A program made the translations under genes and the position numbers. The notes under the pieces are model-generated. The model was not told the DNA's origin and did not search any database. It saw nothing but the letters and a program-made list of their open reading frames with translations. Shown here piece by piece: positions 1 through 9,740 of a DNA stretch of 64,000 nucleotides; the stretch's first letter is position 1; every line of letters begins with the position of its first letter. Origin of the DNA: Desulfobacterales bacterium (GTDB taxonomy: Bacteria > Desulfobacterota > Desulfobacteria > Desulfobacterales > Desulfosarcinaceae); assembly GCA_016218685.1 (NCBI GenBank), contig JACRDD010000005.1, positions 124,001 to 188,000 of the forward strand. Reading direction: 5' to 3'.

Positions 1-41
1 GTCCTTGAACGCAAAATAGAAGACCGGTGGAGGTTCCGAGC

Positions 42-1202
42 ATGAATGTCGTTTATCTATCGCCCCATTTTCCACCCCAGTACCATCAGTTCTGCGCGCA
101 CTTGAAAGCGGCCGGCGCCAATGTGCTGGGCATCGCCGACACGCCCTATGACCAGTTGGCCCCCGAGGTGCGCCAGGCCTTGACCGAATACTACCGCGTG
201 GACGATATGCACGACTACGACCAGTTGGTGCGCGCCTGCGGGTACTTCACCCATCGCTACGGCAAGCTCGGCCGCCTGGATTCGCTCAACGAGTATTGGC
301 TGGAGACCGAGGCGCGCCTGCGGGACGACTTCAATATTTTCGGCATCCGCAGCGATGCCATCGGCCACATCCGGCGCAAATCGCTGATGAAAGAGAAGTT
401 CCGGGCCGCCGGCGCGGCCGTGGCCGACGGCCGGGTGGTGCACACGCCGGCCGAGGCCCGCGCCTTGATCGCCGAAACCGGCTATCCGGTGGTGGCCAAG
501 CCCGACGCCGGCGTGGGGGCGCTCAACACCTACCGTCTGGACAACGACCGGGACCTGGCCGCTTTCTTCCAAAACAAGCCGCCGGTGCCTTACATCGTGG
601 AGGCATTCGTGCGCGGCGACATCTGCTCCTTCGACGGTTTGGCCGACCGCGACGGGCGGCTGGTCTTCCATACCTCCCATCTTTTCAGCCAGGGCATCAT
701 GGAAACGGTCAACGAGGCGCGCCACGTCAGTTACTACTCCCTGCGTGAGCTGCCGCCGGCCCTGGAAGCGTTGGGACGGCGCTGCGTGCAAAGCTTCGAT
801 GTGCGCGAGCGCTTCTTTCACATCGAGTTTTTCCAGACCGGCCCGGAGCAATATGTGGGCCTGGAGGTCAACATGCGGCCCCCGGGCGGCTACACCACCG
901 ACATGTTCAACTACGCCTGCGACATCGACATCTACCGGGCCTGGGCCCGGTTGCTGGCCTTGGGCGATGCGGATTTGAAGTACACGCGCAAGTACCATTG
1001 CTGCTACGCCAGCCGCAAGCAGCAGTTGAACTACCGCCACGGCCACGAAGAGATCCTTGCGCGATACGGCGATCGCATCGTCCAGGTGGTGCGCGTGCCC
1101 GGTGTCTTCAGCAGCGCGCTGGGAGATATCGGCTATATCTTCCGGTCTCCGGACATGGACGTGGTCGAAGAGGTCACAACGTTTATTCATCGACTGAAAT
1201 GA
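42..1202 (+). CDS. ATP-grasp domain protein (carboxylate-amine ligase-like)
   Basis: ORF with ATP-grasp-like segments (GYPVVAKPDAGVGA, YIVEAFVRGD, HIEFFQTG...GLEVNMRPPGG); ATG at 42 preceded by ggagg; upstream GTG at 27 is an alternative start. Confidence 0.8.
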   Translation: MNVVYLSPHFPPQYHQFCAHLKAAGANVLGIADTPYDQLAPEVRQALTEYYRVDDMHDYDQLVRACGYFTHRYGKLGRLDSLNEYWLETEARLRDDFNIFGIRSDAIGHIRRKSLMKEKFRAAGAAVADGRVVHTPAEARALIAETGYPVVAKPDAGVGALNTYRLDNDRDLAAFFQNKPPVPYIVEAFVRGDICSFDGLADRDGRLVFHTSHLFSQGIMETVNEARHVSYYSLRELPPALEALGRRCVQSFDVRERFFHIEFFQTGPEQYVGLEVNMRPPGGYTTDMFNYACDIDIYRAWARLLALGDADLKYTRKYHCCYASRKQQLNYRHGHEEILARYGDRIVQVVRVPGVFSSALGDIGYIFRSPDMDVVEEVTTFIHRLK

Positions 1203-1268
1203 TCGGGTATTCAGAATAAGAAGACCATCCTTCACTTCCGACGCCTGACTTCCGAAAGGTCCCATTCC

Positions 1269-2018
1269 ATGCAAATCGAAGAACACCGCTGGCACAGTCC
1301 GGCCCTGGGGCGCGAGATGGCCTTGAAGGTCTACGGCCACTGGGGCGCGCCGTTCATTGTCTTTCCCTGTTCCCGGGGCCGCTATTTCGACTACGAGGGC
1401 ATGGGCATGATCGCGGCCATCGCCCCTTTCATCGACACCGGCCGCATCAAGCTCTTTTGCGTGGACAGCCTGGACAACGAGTCTTGGTATGACTTCGCGG
1501 TGCCGCCCGCCCGGCGCAACGCGCGCTACGAAGCGTACGATCGCTATATCGCCCGCGAAGTCGTTCCATTCATTGCCGACCACTGCCGGCTACCCGGCGT
1601 CCGGGCCATGACCAACGGGTGCAGCATGGGAGCCTACCATGCCGTCAATTTCTTCTTCAAACACCCCGACCTGTTCCAGGGCACCTTGGCCCTGAGCGGG
1701 CTTTACCGCCTGGACCGGCCGGAGTTCGGCCTGGACGGTGAGGGACTGGGGGATGTTTATTTCAATTCGCCGCTGACCTATCTGGCCAATCTGTCCGACC
1801 CGTGGTATTTAGAACAATACGCCCGGCGCACCATCATCGCCTGCGCCGGGCAGGGCGCCTGGGACGAGGAGTCCTTGGAAGATACCCGGCATCTGGCCGC
1901 CATCTGCCGGGAGAAAAACATTGCCGCCTGGATCGACATCTGGGGTCACGATGTCAACCACGACTGGCCTTGGTGGTACAAACAGATGAACTACTTTTTG
2001 GGCCAACTGTATGGCTAG
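1269..2018 (+). CDS. esterase / alpha-beta hydrolase family protein
   Basis: Esterase-D-like sequence with nucleophile elbow TNGCSMGAYHA and C-terminal His region (GHDVNHDWPWW); directly downstream of the ATP-grasp gene. Confidence 0.75.
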   Translation: MQIEEHRWHSPALGREMALKVYGHWGAPFIVFPCSRGRYFDYEGMGMIAAIAPFIDTGRIKLFCVDSLDNESWYDFAVPPARRNARYEAYDRYIAREVVPFIADHCRLPGVRAMTNGCSMGAYHAVNFFFKHPDLFQGTLALSGLYRLDRPEFGLDGEGLGDVYFNSPLTYLANLSDPWYLEQYARRTIIACAGQGAWDEESLEDTRHLAAICREKNIAAWIDIWGHDVNHDWPWWYKQMNYFLGQLYG

Positions 2019-2084
2019 GGTCCATCCCTAAAACACCACCTTGTGTTCCATGCCCGGATGGACACGAATCAGCGAGGAGAAGTC

Positions 2085-2957
2085 ATGGCCAAGAGCACCG
2101 AAACCGAGAATATGGCGGTTTTTTGCGATTTTGAAAATGTGGCCCTGGGGGTGCGCGACGCCCATTACGATGCCTTCGATATCGACAAGGTGCTCGAACG
2201 GTTGCTGCTCAAGGGCAGCATCGTGGTCAAGAAGGCGTACTGCGATTGGGAACGTTACAAGGAGTTCAAGGCCGCGATGCACGAAGCGGCCTTCGAGCTG
2301 ATCGAGATTCCTCATGTGCGCCAGTCGGGCAAGAACTCGGCCGACATTCGCATGGTGGTCGATGCCCTGGATCTTTGCTACACCAAGGCCCACGTGGACA
2401 CCTTCGTCATTGTCAGCGGCGATTCGGATTTTTCGCCCCTGGTGAGCAAGCTGCGCGAAAACAACAAGACCGTGATCGGCGTGGGGGTCAAGAACTCCAG
2501 TTCCGATCTGCTCATCGCCAACTGCGACGAGTTCATTTACTACGACGATCTGGTGCGCAAAAAGAAAGCCCGCAAGAAATCTCCCCGCAAAACCACGCGC
2601 CAGGGCGCCAAGGCCGCGGCACCCGCCGCCGCCCCCGCCAGCGCCATCAGCGCCACCACCAATTCCACGGCCACGGCTGCCGAGAAGGACCCTGAAGAGC
2701 GCACCCAGGAGGTGTTGGACCTGATCATGGAGACCCTGGAGGCCCTGGCCGAGGAGCGCGGTTCCGAGGAAAAAATCTGGGGTTCGATGGTCAAGCAGAC
2801 CCTCAAGCGCCGCCGGCCCGGCTTCAACGAGTCCTATTACGGTTTCCGCTCATTCAACAAGCTGCTGGAGGAAGCCGCGGCCCGCGATCTCATGGAACTG
2901 GAGCCCGACGAAAAATCGGGCGGCTACATCATCAAGCGCTTTCACCAGGAAGATTGA
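2085..2957 (+). CDS. NYN (PIN-like) domain protein with C-terminal OST-HTH/LOTUS-like domain
   Basis: AVFCDFENVALG and DTFVIVSGDSDFSPLV acidic motifs typical of NYN/LabA; C-terminus resembles LOTUS; RBS gaggag before ATG 2085. Confidence 0.85.
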   Translation: MAKSTETENMAVFCDFENVALGVRDAHYDAFDIDKVLERLLLKGSIVVKKAYCDWERYKEFKAAMHEAAFELIEIPHVRQSGKNSADIRMVVDALDLCYTKAHVDTFVIVSGDSDFSPLVSKLRENNKTVIGVGVKNSSSDLLIANCDEFIYYDDLVRKKKARKKSPRKTTRQGAKAAAPAAAPASAISATTNSTATAAEKDPEERTQEVLDLIMETLEALAEERGSEEKIWGSMVKQTLKRRRPGFNESYYGFRSFNKLLEEAAARDLMELEPDEKSGGYIIKRFHQED

Positions 2958-3280
2958 CCCCGCCTTGCGGTTCACCCCCAACCTCTCGGATTGGCTGAAA
3001 TATTGCATGGTGGCCCTTAGCCGCCTGCGTGTCTGCCTGTATCCCAATATATAATGATGGTTTTCGGCTTGGGCGGTCACGGGTTTGGCGGATGTCGCGG
3101 CTGAAATCATAACCGATTTTTGACGCGCCTGAATTCGGGTGCTACCAATTCAGCCCGGCAACGCCCGGCGCCCGGAGGTCTAAAAGGTGACATCCGTGCA
3201 CAAAAACAAAAACACACCCCCAAGGGGTCACCGGCCGGTTCGGCGGTGCTCCTGGTGAACCTCTAATATGGGAAGATCGA

Positions 3281-3898
3281 ATGAACGCTCCGGCAAAAAT
3301 TCTGGTCGTCGAAGATGACACCAACGTGGCCACCGTCTTGGAGGCCCGTCTGGCCTCTTTCGGGCACGACGTGTGCGATATCGCCCGCAGCGGGGCGGCC
3401 GCGGTGCGCGGGGCGGTCGAGCATCGGCCCGACCTGGTGCTGATGGATATCCTGCTCGAAGGCGACATGAACGGCGTGGAAGCCGCCGAGTTGATTCGCA
3501 ACCAGATGGATGTGCCCGTGGTGTACGTCACCTGCCTGAGCGAACCGTCCTTGCTGGACCGGGCCGTCAAGGCCAATGCCTATGGCTACATCCTCAAACC
3601 GTACAACAATGTCGAACTGCGCTACACCATCGAGATCGCCCTGGTCAAATATCAGGCGGCCAAGGAACGGGAGCGCCTGATCGCCCAGTTGGAAAAGGCG
3701 CTGGGAGAGGTCAAGCGGCTCAGCGGGCTCCTGCCGATTTGCGCCTCCTGCAAGAAGATCCGCGACGAAAACAACACCTGGCAGCCCATCGAGCAGTATA
3801 TCCACACCCACTCGGAGGCCGACTTCTCCCATGGCATCTGCCCGGAATGCGCCGCCATCCTCTACCCTGAATTATATACGCCCCAATCCGGCCGCTGA
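3281..3898 (+). CDS. response regulator receiver protein with C-terminal Cys-rich module
   Basis: KILVVEDDTNVATVL, LVLMDILL, YVTCLSE, GYILKPYN receiver motifs; C-terminal ICASCKKIRDENNTWQPIEQYI...GICPECA. Confidence 0.88.
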   Translation: MNAPAKILVVEDDTNVATVLEARLASFGHDVCDIARSGAAAVRGAVEHRPDLVLMDILLEGDMNGVEAAELIRNQMDVPVVYVTCLSEPSLLDRAVKANAYGYILKPYNNVELRYTIEIALVKYQAAKERERLIAQLEKALGEVKRLSGLLPICASCKKIRDENNTWQPIEQYIHTHSEADFSHGICPECAAILYPELYTPQSGR

Positions 3899-3902
3899 CG
3901 CT

Positions 3903-5060
3903 TCAGCGATCCTTGGGGAACGCCCAGATCAACGGCAGGGTCAGCAGCGGCAGCAGGCCGATGGCCATCAGCACCGGCTCGATGGTGAACATGTCGGCCA
4001 GCTTGCCGACAAGGGGGGTGACAATCCCGCCCAAACCAAAGGCAAACCCCATCATCAAACTCGACACGATGGAACGTCCCTTCGGCGCCAAACGCTGCGC
4101 CAGGGCCACGCCCAAGGGCATGGTGGCCAACACCGACATGCCGGCCAGCACGGCGCCCAGGTAGATCCAGCGCCCCGTAAGGTGCAGGAACAGCAGCATC
4201 ATCGGCGCCATCAGGGTGTGGGTGACGAGGAATATCTTTTTGAAACCGATGCGGTCGGACAAGTGGCCGGCCATCAAGCCGCTGACCGTGCCCGACATGG
4301 TAAACAAGGTGAAAATCACGCCGGCCTCGACCACCGAATTGCCCCTTTGTACATAGAGCACCGGCATGAAGGTCAGAAAGGATTGGCCCACGATGGCCCG
4401 CAGCACCATCACCATCCAGATCAGCGCCACGCTCTTCCAAGCCGGCCCCAGGCTCTCTTTGATCGAACCCAGAAAACCCAGGGTGCCCATGCCTTCGCTC
4501 TGGGGCGCGGGCACGACCACGAACAGGTAACCGATCGCCATCAATCCCAGAATCATGGTCAAGGGCATGGCTTCCAAGCCGAACCGCGACGCATACCAGG
4601 TGATAAACAACGGGCCCAGGCCGAAGGCCAAGGTGCCGCCCGTATTGAACACCGACATGGCGAACCCGGCCTTGTCGCCCGAGTAGAGCGGCACCAGGCC
4701 GGTCACCGAGGGGTGGAACATGGCCGATCCGATGGAACCCACGCACACCACCAGCAGCAGGGTCCAAAAACCGGTGGCGATCCCTGAAAGGGGAATGAAC
4801 ACCACGGCCATGAGCAATCCCACCATGATGAATCCCCGGGTCTGATAGCGGTCGGCCAGATACCCCACCGAGGGCTGCACCACGAAGGCCAGCAGGCGGT
4901 TGATGCCCGCGATCCATCCGATCTGGGTCAGGGAAAGGCCCAGTTTCTCCACGAAGAGGGGAAAGAGCGGGGTGGTGAACGAGCTGTAAAAGTCTCCGGT
5001 AAAGTGGACCAGGGTCAGGGCGAACAGCACTTTGATGTTGGTTTTGGTGCTGGGGGACAT
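3903..5060 (-). CDS. MFS transporter (fosmidomycin-resistance-like family)
   Basis: Multi-TM hydrophobic protein; FTGDFYSSFTTPLFPLF and AMFHPSVTGL features; start MSPSTKTNIK. Confidence 0.8.
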   Translation of the reverse strand: MSPSTKTNIKVLFALTLVHFTGDFYSSFTTPLFPLFVEKLGLSLTQIGWIAGINRLLAFVVQPSVGYLADRYQTRGFIMVGLLMAVVFIPLSGIATGFWTLLLVVCVGSIGSAMFHPSVTGLVPLYSGDKAGFAMSVFNTGGTLAFGLGPLFITWYASRFGLEAMPLTMILGLMAIGYLFVVVPAPQSEGMGTLGFLGSIKESLGPAWKSVALIWMVMVLRAIVGQSFLTFMPVLYVQRGNSVVEAGVIFTLFTMSGTVSGLMAGHLSDRIGFKKIFLVTHTLMAPMMLLFLHLTGRWIYLGAVLAGMSVLATMPLGVALAQRLAPKGRSIVSSLMMGFAFGLGGIVTPLVGKLADMFTIEPVLMAIGLLPLLTLPLIWAFPKDR

Positions 5061-5207
5061 GGATCGGACTTGGCTCCGCTCTCCGAGGACGATCTTGCCG
5101 AGCCGCTGATGCTCGCTCTGTTCACAAGGGCGCGTCGGGATGCAAGGGGTCAAAAGAAGGGCGGACTATAGGCATGGCCGACAAACGCGTCAACCTATTT
5201 CACGGGC

Positions 5208-5657
5208 CTACTTCGCGGGATTGGGGGTTTCGATTTTCAGCCAACGGCGCAGGCACTCGAAGGCGACATTCTCTCGCAGCTTGATGCCATGGATGGGAAT
5301 CAAGCCCACCCGCATGGAAACCTTTTCGTCTTCGCCCCAGGGCCACCAGGCCACACACAAAACCAAATTGTGCAAGGGCAGCGAGGTAAAAACGGCCTGG
5401 CCGGGCATGAGGCCGAAGCGGTCATTGACCCACTGGCTGATATCCTCGGTGTCGGGCGGCGCCGTGGTGAAGCTCCAGTGGTGGCGGAACTCCTTGAACA
5501 GGGGAAAAAAGACCAGCTCGGTCTCCTCCCCGCACAAAACCACCACGGCCATGCCCCGTTTCTGATCCCATTGCCAGCAATAGGTTGGCGGAATATTCAA
5601 ACAGATTTTCCGGCAAATCTCCTGGAAAGGTGCCAGATCCTCCAATTTTATTTGCAT
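5208..5657 (-). CDS. hypothetical protein
   Basis: 149-aa ORF with plausible soluble composition; no family recognised. Confidence 0.5.
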   Translation of the reverse strand: MQIKLEDLAPFQEICRKICLNIPPTYCWQWDQKRGMAVVVLCGEETELVFFPLFKEFRHHWSFTTAPPDTEDISQWVNDRFGLMPGQAVFTSLPLHNLVLCVAWWPWGEDEKVSMRVGLIPIHGIKLRENVAFECLRRWLKIETPNPAK

Positions 5658-5899
5658 ATCCGATCCTTATCCCATCGCCAAGGCCGCTGGGGGAATCCCT
5701 TCGGACGCACGGCCATCCCTATTTTGGATTTATCGGTCAATACCAACAATATCTTTAGGTTCGACCCTATCGCCGGCTTTTCCACCGGCAATGCCAATAA
5801 CCGCAAGGGTGTCGCTTTCGGTTGCCTGGCCAACGGTTTTATAGCATAGATGATCCACCGTCGCCATTCTCTAGCGGCGAACTGGCCCATTTGGGATGA

Positions 5900-6121
5900 T
5901 CCCTGGGAGCGACGCCCCGCAGCAACAACTATCTCTTTGGGGTTTCCATCGAAGTCAATCTGACTTCCCTGCACCGGCTGCTGCGCGCCAACTGCGATCT
6001 CAACCTACGCATTCAATGCGCCAACGTCCTTGGTGAACGCCTGCTGCATTACAGCGAACGCACGGATGTCGTTCCCATCTGCAAGCTATCGTATGCTAAC
6101 CTGCCCGAAAATTTTGATTGA
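5900..6121 (+). pseudogene. possible coding remnant (start-less open frame, 73 codons)
   Basis: Frame reads SLGATPRSNNYLFGVSIEVNLTSLHRLLRANCDLNLRIQCANVLGERLLHYSERTDVVPICKLSYANLPENFD* with protein-like composition but no ATG/GTG/TTG start and an in-frame TGA at 5897. Confidence 0.3.
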
Positions 6122-6233
6122 ATCAAAAGCAGTAGTCGGTATACGCTATGGCCAGCCATCACCCTAATTAACTTGATCATCCTATTTGTTCTCCCATAAC
6201 CGCCTTCGATGCGGTCAAGGAAACGACTTTCGC

Positions 6234-6644
6234 ATGCAGAAGCAAAACGGGTTTACCTTGATTGAGTTGATGGTCGTCATCTCCATCATCGGCATCCTGG
6301 CGGCTATCGCCATACCTCAATTTTCCGCCTATCGCGATCGCGCTTACAGGGCCGAAGGACATTCCCTGGGTGGTGCGCTACGAGAAGAGATCAGCGTCTA
6401 TTACGATACCATTGGCATGCTGCCCGAAAACAATAAGCAACTCGCATTGCCAGCACCGGAAACGATTCGGGGCAAGTATGTATCGGCTATCTCCATTGAA
6501 AAGGGAGATGTCGCCATCCGCTTCAGCGACACCATCAATAGTGCCGTCGGCGGCAAGGTTCTCCGACTGAAGGTAGCCATCAATCCCGACAACCCGACAG
6601 GACCGTTGCTCTGGGAGTGGATCAACCCCAACGACAAACCGTAG
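6234..6644 (+). CDS. type IV pilin-like protein
   Basis: [30 protein letters not shown]: class III prepilin signal and alpha-1 helix. Confidence 0.93.
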   Translation: MQKQNGFTLIELMVVISIIGILAAIAIPQFSAYRDRAYRAEGHSLGGALREEISVYYDTIGMLPENNKQLALPAPETIRGKYVSAISIEKGDVAIRFSDTINSAVGGKVLRLKVAINPDNPTGPLLWEWINPNDKP

Positions 6645-6649
6645 ACATC

Positions 6650-7198
6650 ATGGTCCGAATCATTTTCGATTACTTCGATCCTTCTATCCCGTTCAAAGGC
6701 CTTTGGCATCGTCTTCTGCCATCGTCGGCTACCCGTTTGTTGTGGATCGAGCTGATCCTTTGCACCGGCATCATCGTTTTCCTTGCTTCCCTGGCATTAA
6801 GTGCCTACGGTGACTATTTGAAAATTGCTAAGGCTGCCGAGGCGGTTTTAAGTTCGGCACTGGGCGATTTAAAGACAGAGTTAGCGGTTTACTATGCCCA
6901 TACGGGCCAATGGCCCAAAGATAAAAATGCCGCGCATACGTATGGTGTATATAAAGAGCTCGACAAACGCGTTTTTAGGTATCCCCATCAAGTAGAGGTT
7001 GAAAACGGGGCCATTCACGTAAAAGTGGCATCCCTTGCCAACCAGACCATTAGCGTACGCCCTGCGGTTCCTGTCGAAGATCCCCTCGGACCCGTCGTAT
7101 GGTTCGCCGGACCGCCGCTCCATGACCATCGGCATGCCATTGCCGGAATGGACCGCACGGACCTGCCGGCCTTGCTCATTCACCCCCAATTGCGTTGA
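6650..7198 (+). CDS. pilin-like protein with atypical N-terminus
   Basis: Single TM (LLWIELILCTGIIVFLASLALSAYGDYL) followed by a soluble region resembling the flanking pilins (VEVENGAIHVKVAS, ISVRPAV, RTDLPALL); lacks a G/FTLIE cleavage motif. Confidence 0.7.
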   Translation: MVRIIFDYFDPSIPFKGLWHRLLPSSATRLLWIELILCTGIIVFLASLALSAYGDYLKIAKAAEAVLSSALGDLKTELAVYYAHTGQWPKDKNAAHTYGVYKELDKRVFRYPHQVEVENGAIHVKVASLANQTISVRPAVPVEDPLGPVVWFAGPPLHDHRHAIAGMDRTDLPALLIHPQLR

Positions 7199-7202
7199 TT
7201 CC

Positions 7203-8231
7203 ATGCCCCTTTTCAAAAAAGAGTTGAATCCGGAAGATCGCACGCTTTTCTTGCGCCAATTGGCCATGCTCTGCGAATACGGCTTGACCCTGCCCCAAGC
7301 CATTGGACGGCTTTCGGAAAGCAATGAGTCCACCGCTGTGGCCGTTTATTGTCGGAGGCTCATGGAGGGAATGGAAGGGCAGGGTTTAAATGCCCTATCG
7401 CAGACCCATCCCATGCTTTCCGTGCTTGCCCGGTTGACCGAAAAATCCACCTCAGCGCAACTTCTATCCCAAAGCCTTTACGAGATGGCCGATGTCAACG
7501 AAACCACCGCCGGATACAGAAAGGCCATGGCCGCTGCCATAGCCTATCCGGCCAAGCTCTTATTGGTGGCCCTCATGTTTTGGATCATCGCCATGATCTT
7601 TGTGATTCCCGTATTCGAAGAGCTTTTCGGAGAATTTGAGAATCAATTGCCGGCTGCAACCCAATTTCTTTTGACGATCAGCCGATGGGTCCAAGATAAC
7701 ATTTTGTACATGCTCGTCGGAATAGGTCTTTTCATCGCACTTTGCGCTGCTGCGCCGCGGGTGCGGGCCTGGACCCTCTGGTTGATGCCCAGCCTGAGAA
7801 CCGTTGTCCGAAGCAATATAGCCCTTCACTTTTGTCATCTGCTGGCCATCCTGACCCGCTTTGGCCTTCCGCTCCCTGATGCGATTCAACTGACCATTGC
7901 GGCCCTTCCCGCCTCGACCTTCAGCCGGCAATTCAAACGTATCGATTCCGAGGCGAAAGATCTGGCAGGTTTCAAGACCGCACTCAAAGATACAAACGTC
8001 CTGCCCAAATCGGTTCTTGCCCTAGTCGAGGTCATCGATCGGGTGGAATCGTTGCCGAGCGCTTTTGGCCAGTTTACGAACTACCTGAGCAAGGTATTCA
8101 ATTCCCAGTTGACCAGGGCTTATAAAGATGTCGAAATTTCAATTTTCATCGCCACGGCCATAGTGATCGGTGCCATGGTGATTGCCTTATACCTGCCGAT
8201 ATTCCACATGGCCGGAGCGATTGGGGGATAG
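7203..8231 (+). CDS. type II secretion / type IV pilus inner-membrane platform protein (T2SF/PilC-like)
   Basis: LFLRQLAMLCEYGLTLPQAI N-terminal GspF signature, TM segments, C-terminal PIFHMAGAIGG. Confidence 0.87.
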   Translation: MPLFKKELNPEDRTLFLRQLAMLCEYGLTLPQAIGRLSESNESTAVAVYCRRLMEGMEGQGLNALSQTHPMLSVLARLTEKSTSAQLLSQSLYEMADVNETTAGYRKAMAAAIAYPAKLLLVALMFWIIAMIFVIPVFEELFGEFENQLPAATQFLLTISRWVQDNILYMLVGIGLFIALCAAAPRVRAWTLWLMPSLRTVVRSNIALHFCHLLAILTRFGLPLPDAIQLTIAALPASTFSRQFKRIDSEAKDLAGFKTALKDTNVLPKSVLALVEVIDRVESLPSAFGQFTNYLSKVFNSQLTRAYKDVEISIFIATAIVIGAMVIALYLPIFHMAGAIGG

Positions 8232-8262
8232 GCCGAAAACTTAACGTAAAAGGGTAGATAAC

Positions 8263-8748
8263 GTGGGCATAAACAGAAATCATGGCTTCACCCTTATTGA
8301 ATTGATGATCGTTCTGTCGATTATTGGCATCTTGGCCACCATGGCTGTGCCTTCCTACCAAGACCGCATCATCCGCACTCAGGTTCAGGAGGCCCTGTTG
8401 CTTTCCAAGGTGGCCGAAGAAGAGATCCAGGCTTTTTATAAAACACGGGGGACGCTGCCCAAGGACAATGCCGCCGTCGGATTGCCGGCGCCAAACCTGA
8501 TGATCGGCAACTTCGTGACGGGGGTAGAAGTCAAAGAGGGCGCGGTGCATGTGACCCTTGGGAATCGCGTCAACAAGCACATCCTGTCCAAAACGATTTC
8601 GATCCGTCCGGCCATCGTCCAGCAATCCACAAAAGTTCCCATCGCCTGGGTACGAGGATTGGCCTCCGCGCCGAGCGGCATGATCGCCCGCGGAGAAAAC
8701 CGCACCGACCTCTTGCCGCGGCATCTGCCTATGGACTGCCGGTATTAA
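8263..8748 (+). CDS. type IV pilin-like protein
   Basis: GTG start; [35 protein letters not shown] prepilin motif. Confidence 0.92.
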   Translation: MGINRNHGFTLIELMIVLSIIGILATMAVPSYQDRIIRTQVQEALLLSKVAEEEIQAFYKTRGTLPKDNAAVGLPAPNLMIGNFVTGVEVKEGAVHVTLGNRVNKHILSKTISIRPAIVQQSTKVPIAWVRGLASAPSGMIARGENRTDLLPRHLPMDCRY

Positions 8749-8808
8749 AGATCTGCCAAACCACTGGCGCAAGCGTTCGAAGTATAAAATTGAAAGGAGA
8801 TTGTACTC

Positions 8809-8925
8809 ATGGGATTGCTTGGCGGTGATTTATGGGATGATATCGTGGATATTCGTGACAAGCACAAAAAAAAGGAACCAGGATCTTCGAGCGAAGAAAC
8901 CAATTCTCCAGAGGCGCGTCGATGA
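8809..8925 (+). CDS. small hypothetical protein (38 aa), translationally coupled to next gene
   Basis: RBS gaaaggag, ATG 8809, MGLLGGDLWDDIVDIRDKHKKKEPGSSSEETNSPEARR*; TGA overlaps the next gene's ATG (ATGA at 8922-8925). Confidence 0.6.
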   Translation: MGLLGGDLWDDIVDIRDKHKKKEPGSSSEETNSPEARR

Positions 8926-9740
8926 TCCGAGTCACCTGGACCGGCGCGGCTGGGCTGCGCTTTGAAACCGACAAGGAAGTGATTTTGATCGACCCGTATT
9001 ACACCCGGGTCGGTATCTTCGATACGCTGTTCAAGCGCATTGCGCCCGACCCGGCGGCCATCGCGGCCGCGCTGCCCGCTCCGGAGAAGGTGGCGGCCAT
9101 CGTGGTGGGTCATACCCATTCGGATCACGCCCTGGATGTACCCTGGATCGCGGCGCGCAGCGCTTGCAAGGTGGTGGGCAGCCACTCCCTGGAGACCCTG
9201 ATGAGCCTCGGCGGCCTGCCGGGGCGGACCCGCGTGTGCGCCGGTGGGGAGACGGTAAGTCTGACCGAGTCGGCCCGGGTGACCATGATCCGCTCGGCCC
9301 ATGGTTTGGTGACCCTGGGCAAGGGGGTGCCTTTCGATGGCGAGATCCGCGCCACCAGCACGTTACCCATGAAGGCCAGCGGCTATCGGGTGGGAACGGT
9401 CTTTGCGCCCCTACTCGATCTGGATGGCCGGCGCTTCCTGCACGTGGGCAGCGCCAATTTCGACGAGGCGCACCTGCGCGGTCAGAGCTGCGATGTGCTC
9501 TTCTTGTGCGTGCCCGGCTGGAAACGGCGGGAGGGATACCCCCGGCGGCTCATCGAGATGACCCGGCCGAGTACCGTGGTGTTGTTCCACTATGACAATT
9601 TTTCCAAGCCCCATGTGCCGGGCACTGAAACTCGCCGGATGCCCCTGATGGACATGCCGGGGATGATCCGCGCGATCCAAGGCCTTCGGCCCGCCGTCGA
9701 ACTGCGCGTGCCCGACATCGGAGAAGCGATGGCCTTTTGA
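8922..9740 (+). CDS. MBL-fold metallo-hydrolase
   Basis: VVGHTHSDHALD metal-binding motif, N-terminal VTWTGAAGLRFETDKEVILIDPYY. Confidence 0.88.
   Translation: MIRVTWTGAAGLRFETDKEVILIDPYYTRVGIFDTLFKRIAPDPAAIAAALPAPEKVAAIVVGHTHSDHALDVPWIAARSACKVVGSHSLETLMSLGGLPGRTRVCAGGETVSLTESARVTMIRSAHGLVTLGKGVPFDGEIRATSTLPMKASGYRVGTVFAPLLDLDGRRFLHVGSANFDEAHLRGQSCDVLFLCVPGWKRREGYPRRLIEMTRPSTVVLFHYDNFSKPHVPGTETRRMPLMDMPGMIRAIQGLRPAVELRVPDIGEAMAF

Noticed and set aside
57-1583. 508-aa minus-strand ORF
   Set aside because: Antisense to the ATP-grasp gene; His/Val/Gly-rich shadow product.
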